From Microbacterium salitolerans (GTDB lineage Bacteria; Actinomycetota; Actinomycetes; Actinomycetales; Microbacteriaceae), in assembly GCF_019720895.1 (NCBI RefSeq), contig NZ_JAHKSH010000005.1, forward strand, positions 1-64,000: DNA of 64,000 nt. Direction: 5' to 3'. The translations under genes were made by a program, and so were the position numbers. Below are positions 56,331 to 64,000 of the stretch, piece after piece (the first letter of the stretch is position 1; each line of letters starts with the position of its first letter). Below the pieces are notes generated by a model. That model was not told the origin of the DNA. It did not search any database and saw only the letters and a list, made by a program, of their open reading frames with translations.

Positions 56331-57359
56331 CTACCGCGACGCGACGCGGTCGAGCCGCGACAGCTGCGCACGAGTGAGAAGCGTTCCCGCCCCCTGGGCC
56401 AGGTCGTCGATCTGGTGCGTCGCGAACGCGTCCACGACCGGTGCCACGACGCCCGGCTGCGCGAGCGACCAGGCGAATGCCGTCGCCGACGGCGTCAGCC
56501 CCGCTTCGTTCGCGACGTGCTCGAGCACGCGCAGAAGCCGCCCCCGACGCCGCAGGAGGCGGATCATGCCGCGCCGACCGGACGGCACATGGTCCCGGCG
56601 CAGGAAGCCGCGTGGAACCGTGCGCGACGGCATGACGGCGATCCGCTGCGGCAGCACGACGTCGCGGAGGTCCTCCTCGTATCCCGCGCGGTCGCCGAGG
56701 CTGTACGGAACGTCGAGGACGTCGATCCGCGGATACCCCGCGGACGCGAAGACGCGCGCCTCCAGGAGCTGGGCCGCGTCGAGACCGTGCGCGCCGAGCA
56801 CACGCACGACGCCGCTGCTGACGAGGCGCTCCGCCACGGCGAGCGCGTCCTCGAAGTGCGCGCGGGCCGATGGATCCGCCGACGCATCGAGCACGAGGAC
56901 GTCGATCCGATCGGTGGCGAGCCGCGTGAGCATCTCATCGACGGCCCGCGAGAGGCGATCGGCGTCGAGCCCCGGCTCGGCCGACGCGCCGACGCGAGCG
57001 GTCACAACCATGTCGTCGCGCACGCCGCGCGAGCGCATCCAGTCGCCGACGACCTGCGCAGATGCCGCCCCGGCGTCGTCCGACACGTGGATGGCGTTTC
57101 CGCCGACCTGCGCGTACCGGTCGAGGACGGCCGTGGCGACGCGGGACTCGGCGAGGGTCTCGAACTCGGCCGTGCCGAGGGCGAGCGGAAACACCTCGAT
57201 TCCCGTCCTCCCGAGCGGTGACCGCACCCCCGCGCCGATCGGCGGGCCCACTTCCGGCAGCGGAGCGGACGGATGAGGCGAGACGACTCCCGTCGCCTGC
57301 CCGCGAGTGATCTTCTGCGAGGCCTCGTCTGTTCGCGAAACCGGTACGTCGGTATCCAT
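56331..57359 (-). CDS. Aldo/keto-reductase-fold protein lacking the catalytic tetrad
   Basis: AKR-fold protein of 342 residues with a 45-residue disordered N-terminus. The framework is clear (RSPLGRTGIEVFPLALGTAEF, YAQVGGNAI, VVGDWMRSRG, GVVRVLGAHGLDAAQLLEA). The four catalytic residues are changed: His91 stands where Asp is expected, Asp95/Ala96 replace the Tyr region, Arg122 replaces Lys, and Asp158 replaces His. It is probably not a reductase; a binding or regulatory role is possible. ATG 57359 follows GGGGG. Divergent from the CNNM genes. Confidence 0.8.
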   Translation of the reverse strand: MDTDVPVSRTDEASQKITRGQATGVVSPHPSAPLPEVGPPIGAGVRSPLGRTGIEVFPLALGTAEFETLAESRVATAVLDRYAQVGGNAIHVSDDAGAASAQVVGDWMRSRGVRDDMVVTARVGASAEPGLDADRLSRAVDEMLTRLATDRIDVLVLDASADPSARAHFEDALAVAERLVSSGVVRVLGAHGLDAAQLLEARVFASAGYPRIDVLDVPYSLGDRAGYEEDLRDVVLPQRIAVMPSRTVPRGFLRRDHVPSGRRGMIRLLRRRGRLLRVLEHVANEAGLTPSATAFAWSLAQPGVVAPVVDAFATHQIDDLAQGAGTLLTRAQLSRLDRVASR

Positions 57360-57568
57360 GTGTCCCCCTGTGCTCAGTAGAACCCACGCGGGGGAACGAA
57401 CGGCGAAGACACGCGCACGATCCGATGACGAACAGCGGGCCGCCGGATGGTGTGAGCGACGCGCGACGCCCGCGATCCTTGCGGAACGCCACACGGCGTC
57501 CGCGCGGCACGGTCGGCTACGCTGATATCCCGCATCCCCCACCCCGAAACGGAGTGTGACAGCCGACG
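57360..57568. promoter_or_regulatory. Divergent promoter region between the AKR-like and CNNM genes
   Basis: On the plus strand TACGCT (57518-57523) is a good -10 and would start transcription near 57531. On the minus strand only the AKR ribosome site is visible. Nothing else was recognised in this stretch. Confidence 0.4.
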
Positions 57569-57676
57569 ATGGACTCGCCCGCGAGCCCGAGGCCGGTCTC
57601 AGAAGAGCCGCACCACCACCCCTTCGCGGTCGCCGCGGCCCGCGGCCGCCGCCTCGGCGAGGTGAGGCCCGCGTGA
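57569..57676 (+). CDS. Possible 35-residue upstream ORF coupled to the CNNM gene
   Basis: An ATG frame of 35 codons (MDSPASPRPVSEEPHHHPF, ending RGRRLGEVRPA) whose stop overlaps the GTG start of the next gene in GTGA. It lies about 38 bases after the likely transcription start. No strong ribosome site: CGGAG is 14 bases upstream. The His cluster could in principle sense metal or histidine. It may equally be untranslated leader. Confidence 0.3.
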   Translation: MDSPASPRPVSEEPHHHPFAVAAARGRRLGEVRPA

Positions 57677-59052
57677 TCATCGCGGCGCTCCTTCTTCTCG
57701 CAGGGATCCTCGCCGTCCTGGCGATCATCGCGGCCAACGGCTACTTCGTCGCCCAGGAATTCGCCTACATGTCGGTCGACCGGTCGCGACTTCGCGCCCT
57801 CGCCGAGTCGGGTGACGTGCGCGCCGAGCGCGCGCTGCGTGTCACGCGACGCACGTCGTTCATGCTGTCGGGTGCCCAGCTCGGCATCACCGTCACGGGA
57901 CTGCTCATCGGCTACGTCGCCGAACCGCTGATCGGAGAATCCCTGGGGAAGCTGCTCGGCGGCGCCGGCCTGCCCGCCGCGGTGAGCATCACCATCGGCA
58001 CCGTGGGCGCCCTCGTCCTCGCGACGATCGTGCAGATGATCTTCGGCGAGCTCTACCCGAAGAACCTCGCGCTCGCGAGCCCCGAGCCTCTGGCAAAGGC
58101 CCTGTCGCGGTCGACCCTGATCTACCTGACTGTGTTCGGCTGGCTCATCGCCGTGTTCGACCGGGCCGCGAACGGTCTTCTGCGGCTGCTCCGCATCGAG
58201 CCCGTGCACGACATCGCCCCGACGGCCTCGCCGGAGGAGCTGCGGCGCGCCGTCGCCGACTCTCGAGAGAGCGGGCACCTCCCCGCGGAGCTCTCTCTGC
58301 TCATCGACCGCGTGATCGAGTTCCCCGATCAGGACGTCGCCCACGCGATGGTCCCGCGATCGCGGGTCGACACCGTACGAGAACACGCGTCGGTGCGAGA
58401 GGTCCGCCGGCGGATGGCGGAGGGACACACGCGGTACCCCGTCCTGGATGTGGACGACATGCCCACGGGCGTCGTCGACATGGCGGCCGTGCTCCGCCTC
58501 GACCCCGCTCGCGGTGAGGACCCGGTGACAACCATCATGCGCACGCCGCTCATCATCCCGGAGCTGATGCCGCTTCCGGACGCGCTCACGCGGATGAGCG
58601 CCGAACGGCGCCAGCTCGCCTGCGTCATCGACGAATACGGCGGGTTCGCCGGCATCCTCACGATCGAGGACATCGCCGAGGAGATGGTCGGCGAGCTGAC
58701 GGACGAGCACGATGCGGAGAGACAGGAGGAGGCCGTGTCGATCGGCGACGACGTCTGGCACATGGACGGCGACGTCCACATCGACGAGGTGCGCCGCGCT
58801 GTCGGCCATTCGCTGCCGGACGGCGACTACGAGACCCTCGCCGGCCTCGTCATCGCGACCCGCGGAGCCCTCCCCGCGCCCGGCGAGCGCGTCGTGATCG
58901 ACCTGCCGCGCGACGCCGTCGACCTCGTCGCGGACGAGTCGGTGCGCCGCTCGATCGACGTCGAGATCCTCGAGGTGGAGAACCACGTGCCGAGCGAGCT
59001 GCGGATCCGACTCGTCGAGCACCCGGCGGACGACGATAGGGAGACGGCATGA
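57673..59052 (+). CDS. CNNM/CorC-type membrane protein with CBS pair (long paralogue)
   Basis: Hemolysin-C/CNNM family protein linked to Mg2+/Co2+ efflux, 459 residues. A DUF21 membrane domain (about 1-190, four helices, NGYFVAQEFAYMSVDRSRL and GELYPKNLAL), two CBS domains (about 210-330, VPRSRVDTVREHASV) and a C-terminal CorC domain (about 350-430, DDVWHMDGDVHIDEV). GTG 57673 is preferred, with GAGG upstream; an open 39-codon extension to GTG 57556 is hydrophilic and unlike the family. Confidence 0.9.
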   Translation: MIIAALLLLAGILAVLAIIAANGYFVAQEFAYMSVDRSRLRALAESGDVRAERALRVTRRTSFMLSGAQLGITVTGLLIGYVAEPLIGESLGKLLGGAGLPAAVSITIGTVGALVLATIVQMIFGELYPKNLALASPEPLAKALSRSTLIYLTVFGWLIAVFDRAANGLLRLLRIEPVHDIAPTASPEELRRAVADSRESGHLPAELSLLIDRVIEFPDQDVAHAMVPRSRVDTVREHASVREVRRRMAEGHTRYPVLDVDDMPTGVVDMAAVLRLDPARGEDPVTTIMRTPLIIPELMPLPDALTRMSAERRQLACVIDEYGGFAGILTIEDIAEEMVGELTDEHDAERQEEAVSIGDDVWHMDGDVHIDEVRRAVGHSLPDGDYETLAGLVIATRGALPAPGERVVIDLPRDAVDLVADESVRRSIDVEILEVENHVPSELRIRLVEHPADDDRETA

Positions 59053-60056
59053 TGCCCGTGGTCGTGGTCATCGTCACCGTCCTGCTCATCGGCGCGAGCG
59101 CGTTCTTCGTGGTCATCGAGTTCGCGCTGCTCGGCGCGCGCCGCACGCGCCTCGAACAGGACGCTCCGAACAGCGCCGCTGCGCGCGCCGCCCTCCGCGG
59201 CATGAACGAGCTCACGATGATGCTCGCCGTCGCCCAGCTCGGCATCACCGCCTGCACCTTCACGCTCGGCGCCGTCACCAAGCCGGCGGTCGATGCGTGG
59301 CTCGTCGTCCCGCTCGAGGCGACGGGACTCCCCTCGTGGCTCGCGGACGTCGTCGCGTTCGCGCTCGCGCTTCTCATCGTCACCTTCCTGCACCTCGTCG
59401 TGGGCGAGATGGCGCCGAAGTCGTGGGCGATCGCGCATCCCGAACGCAGCGCGAAGCTGGTCGCGCTCCCCGCACGCGCACTGGAATGGGCGCTGCGCCC
59501 GCTTCTCGTGTGGATCAACCGCATGGCGAACCGCCTGGTCGCCGCGAGCGGCGTGGAGCCCGTCGATCGCGCCGCCGTCGGCGGACAGGATGCCGAGACG
59601 ATCCGACAGCTGGTCGAGCAGTCGGCCGCCGCCGGCACGCTCGACGCCGGCTTCCGCGCCCAGCTCGACGAGATCCTGGGTCTGCAGAAGTCGTCGGTGC
59701 GCGACCTCGTCGCGCCCGACCACCTCCCGACGTCGGTGCCTGCCGGCACCACGGTCGGCGAGGTGCAGGAGGCCGCGGCACGATCGGGACACATGCGGAT
59801 CCTCGTCGTGCGCGACGATCGGCGAGACACCCGCGTCGTGCACGTGCGCGACACCCTGCTCGACGACCCATCCGATGCCGCCGCTCCGCATTCGCGGCCA
59901 GCGCTCGCCCTCGACGGCACCACCACCGCGGGCGAAGCTCTGCAGATCATGCGCGAGAGCGGAGAGCAGCTGGCCGTCCTCGTCGAGGACGGCCGCCTCG
60001 ACGGCGTCGTCACGGTGAGCGACGTCCTCGCCCACGTGCTCCCCCGCTCGCGCTGA
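59049..60056 (+). CDS. CNNM/CorC-type membrane protein (short paralogue)
   Basis: Second DUF21 protein, 335 residues, coupled to the first by ATGA; such pairs are common in actinobacteria. Membrane domain about 1-165 (FFVVIEFALLGARRTRL, VVGEMAPKSWAIAHPE) and a CBS pair about 195-330. It lacks the CorC C-terminal domain of its partner, so the two may form a heteromer. A second ATG is one codon on. Confidence 0.9.
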   Translation: MMPVVVVIVTVLLIGASAFFVVIEFALLGARRTRLEQDAPNSAAARAALRGMNELTMMLAVAQLGITACTFTLGAVTKPAVDAWLVVPLEATGLPSWLADVVAFALALLIVTFLHLVVGEMAPKSWAIAHPERSAKLVALPARALEWALRPLLVWINRMANRLVAASGVEPVDRAAVGGQDAETIRQLVEQSAAAGTLDAGFRAQLDEILGLQKSSVRDLVAPDHLPTSVPAGTTVGEVQEAAARSGHMRILVVRDDRRDTRVVHVRDTLLDDPSDAAAPHSRPALALDGTTTAGEALQIMRESGEQLAVLVEDGRLDGVVTVSDVLAHVLPRSR

Positions 60057-60071
60057 CACCGACGGAAGACG

Positions 60072-60113
60072 CGGAACGGCCCGACCGCTCGAGATGAGCG
60101 ATCGGGCCGTTCC
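60072..60113. terminator. Bidirectional terminator between CNNM pair and pnp
   Basis: CGGAACGGCCCGA and TCGGGCCGTTCCG pair perfectly, with CGCTC/GAGCG extending the stem. It lies between two tail-to-tail genes and can end both transcripts. Confidence 0.85.
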
Positions 60114-60128
60114 GTCTGGTGCGGAGGA

Positions 60129-62387
<2,259 letters not shown>

Positions 62388-62590
62388 GAGGTCTCTCCTT
62401 CTGTCGTGCCCGCGTCGTGCGGGCGCTGAAAGGAGCAGGAGCGAGGAGTGACGTGCTGGCCACCAGGAGAAATCCACCGGACGCGCCGGGAGACCACTTC
62501 TAGGGACCAGCTCCTGCGAGCCTGCTCCGCGGGTGTTGAATTGTGAATCCGTCAGACGGATCCCCCGTCAGCCTATCAGCGCGGCGCCGA
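62388..62590 (-). promoter_or_regulatory. pnp promoter and structured leader
   Basis: TAGGCT (62575-62570) suggests a start near 62563, giving a leader of about 175 bases. A 15-base palindrome ATCCGTCAGACGGAT (62547-62561) lies at the very start of the transcript and GCCCGC-GTCGT-GCGGGC (62408-62424) lies 20 bases before the TTG. Structured pnp leaders are cut and autoregulated in other bacteria; rpsO, the usual upstream neighbour, is absent here. Confidence 0.5.
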
Positions 62591-64000
62591 TCAGAGGGCG
62601 GGGGCTCCGTCGGACCCCTGACGCTCATCATCCCGCCGACGGCCGGGCACGATGACATAGTCGCCGTGCTTCGCGACCATGCCGTCGCCGGCCCGGCGGC
62701 CGTGGAGACGCCGCCAGATCCACGGGAGCGCGTGACCCGTGAGCCACGGGCGCCCGTCGCCATCGACGTCGGTGTGGAGCGCATCGTCGAGGTCGGCGAG
62801 GGCGACCGCATCCGGGATCCCGAGCACCTCCGCCGCTCGATACGACAGCAGTCGGTGTCCGCGCGACGCGAGATGGACCCGGTCCTCGGCGAACATCTCG
62901 AGCGCCGTCAACTCGGGCAGCGCCTCGACGTCGACGAGCATCGACTCCGTCTCACGGGCGACGCGGCGCAGTTCGTGAGCGAAGCGCGCGAAGCGTCCCT
63001 GCATCACGCGCACCGACCGCCGCCGCGGCAGGAAGGGCGTCACGAGAAGGACATCGGCGCCGGACTCCCGGAGCCGGACGACGCCCTGCTCGAGCTCGCG
63101 CGCGGTCCGCTCGGGATCCGCCATGTGTCCGATGAGGTCGTTGGAACCCATGAACACGGCCGCGAGGTCGGGCTTCAGGTCGAGGGCGGCGGGGATCTGA
63201 TCCTCGATGAGGTCGCGCACGCGCCGGCTGCGCACGGCGAGGTTGGCGTAGCGGAAGTCCTCTCCGGCGCTCTCGGCGAGCATCGTCGCCAGACGATCGG
63301 CCCAGCCGCGGTACTGCCCGCTCTCCATGCGCGAGGTGTCGCAGAGGCCCTCCGTCAGCGAATCGCCCAGCGCGACGAACTGACGCCAGCTGCGGCGCTC
63401 AACCGGGGCGACAGGTGCGAGGGGGCGCGTCGCGGATCGCACGACGAGGCTGTCGTCGAAGCCGCGCAGGCGCGTCGCCTCGACGTAGTGGCCGACCAGC
63501 TGCTCTGTGAGCGCGCCCCACGTGCGCGCGCGCACGCCCTCGCGCGCCGCCTCGCCGAACGAGCGGCGCTTCGCCTCGTCGCCCAGCAGGTCCTCGACGC
63601 GCGCGCGGAGATCCTCGAGATCGCCCGGCGTGTAGAGCCACCCGTCGATCGAGCTGCGCACGAGGTCGACGGGCCCCCCGGATCCCGTGGCGACGACCGG
63701 GACGCCGCTCGAGAGCGCCTCCTGCACCGTCTGACAGAAGGTCTCGGACTCGCCGGGATGCACGAAGACGTCGAAGCTCGCGACGGCGCGACCGAGGTCG
63801 TCGCCGAGGAAGCCCGTGAAGACGGCGTCCGGGAGCTCGCGCTCGAGGCGCGCCCGCTCCGGGCCGTCCCCGACGATGACGAGGCGCGTGCCCGGCAGAT
63901 CCGCGAGCACGCGCAGATCCTCCACCTGCTTCTCCGGGGCCAGGCGCCCCACGTATCCGACGATCCGCTCGCCGGGCGCGATCTGCGCACGCCAGTCGTC
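62591..64000 (-). CDS. Glycosyltransferase-SGNH hydrolase fusion, N-terminus beyond the window
   Basis: The frame is open to the window edge. The visible 470 residues begin inside the C-terminal lobe of a GT4-type glycosyltransferase (VGYVGRLAPEKQVEDLRVLA, LVIVGDGPER, and the E-x7-E motif in HPGESETFCQTVQEALSSG). A 30-residue linker then joins it to an SGNH/GDSL hydrolase: FVALGDSLTEG with the nucleophile near 63361, MGSNDLIG and DRVHLASRGH. Such domains are usually separate neighbouring genes in relatives as I recall. Predicted to glycosylate and de-/acylate a cell-envelope glycan; inferred. Confidence 0.85.
   Translation of the reverse strand, partial: DDWRAQIAPGERIVGYVGRLAPEKQVEDLRVLADLPGTRLVIVGDGPERARLERELPDAVFTGFLGDDLGRAVASFDVFVHPGESETFCQTVQEALSSGVPVVATGSGGPVDLVRSSIDGWLYTPGDLEDLRARVEDLLGDEAKRRSFGEAAREGVRARTWGALTEQLVGHYVEATRLRGFDDSLVVRSATRPLAPVAPVERRSWRQFVALGDSLTEGLCDTSRMESGQYRGWADRLATMLAESAGEDFRYANLAVRSRRVRDLIEDQIPAALDLKPDLAAVFMGSNDLIGHMADPERTARELEQGVVRLRESGADVLLVTPFLPRRRSVRVMQGRFARFAHELRRVARETESMLVDVEALPELTALEMFAEDRVHLASRGHRLLSYRAAEVLGIPDAVALADLDDALHTDVDGDGRPWLTGHALPWIWRRLHGRRAGDGMVAKHGDYVIVPGRRRDDERQGSDGAPAL

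Noticed and set aside
57556-57672. N-terminal extension of the first CNNM protein from GTG 57556
   Set aside because: The added 39 residues are hydrophilic and Pro/Arg-rich and precede what is normally the first membrane helix; GTG 57673 has a better ribosome site.

Overview
The window is a high-GC actinobacterial chromosome segment. Gene content and order (argCJBDF-H with pheST, infC-rpmI-rplT, gluABCD, lexA next to hisCBH-priA, recA-recX-miaB-miaA, clgR, pgsA-cinA-ftsK-rnj-dapA), ClgR, the actinobacterial bifunctional PriA and many TANNNT-N6-8-start leaderless promoters point to the Microbacteriaceae, probably Microbacterium or a close relative. The family call rests on recalled synteny and sequence style, not on a search. 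Almost everything is chromosomal housekeeping. I see no rRNA, tRNA, CRISPR array, phage, plasmid or insertion sequence.

Layout. 226-2366 (-): unknown membrane protein and tyrS. 2378-10148 (-): arginine biosynthesis argC-J-B-D-F, a DUF418-type membrane protein and argH, with stop/start overlaps through most of it (argG and argR are not in the window). It is preceded by a 33-codon Arg-rich leader ORF and two mutually exclusive hairpins. 10402-13946 (-): pheS-pheT. 13987-17332 (-): a glutamate-type ABC importer. 17406-19684 (-): infC-rpmI-rplT and a TrmH-type rRNA methylase; infC starts with ATC. 19960-21826 (+): DUF1844 protein and a secreted GH10 xylanase. 21818-25850 (-): hisC-hisB-hisH-priA and an SseB-like protein. 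25880-27128: a divergent pair, lexA and a membrane-LysM protein that fits the SOS cell-division suppressor role (YneA/ChiZ/DivS). 27264-30436 (+): S9 peptidase, a decayed fragment of a Pls/PosA-type NRPS-like gene on the other strand, and a multi-pass membrane protein. 30441-35262: hflX, an RsmC-like methylase, a LysG/LysE regulator-exporter pair and dapF. 35373-40373 (+): ABC transporter, two-component system and MFS transporter. 40384-46159 (-): miaA, miaB, recX, recA with a perfect SOS box, DUF3046, clgR and cinA. 46156-53723 (-): pgsA, ftsK, rnj, dapA, folA, thyA. 53847-60056: OsmC, a TPR-like membrane protein, dapB, a histidine phosphatase, an aldo-keto-reductase-like protein that has lost its catalytic tetrad, and two CNNM/CorC-type membrane proteins. 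60129-64000 (-): pnp and a glycosyltransferase-SGNH hydrolase fusion cut by the window edge.

How the genes work together. Three amino-acid routes are represented: arginine (nearly complete), histidine (four genes) and the lysine/diaminopimelate branch (dapA, dapB, dapF), plus an importer and a basic-amino-acid exporter with its regulator. An SOS set (lexA, recA, the LysM suppressor) and a translation/RNA-processing set (infC, rplT, pheST, tyrS, miaA/B, rnj, pnp) fill most of the rest.

The most interesting unexplained structure is the argC leader at about 10149-10335. It has a leaderless promoter, a peptide with six Arg codons in its last sixteen, and an A-B-A'-B' hairpin switch that begins at the peptide's stop codon.
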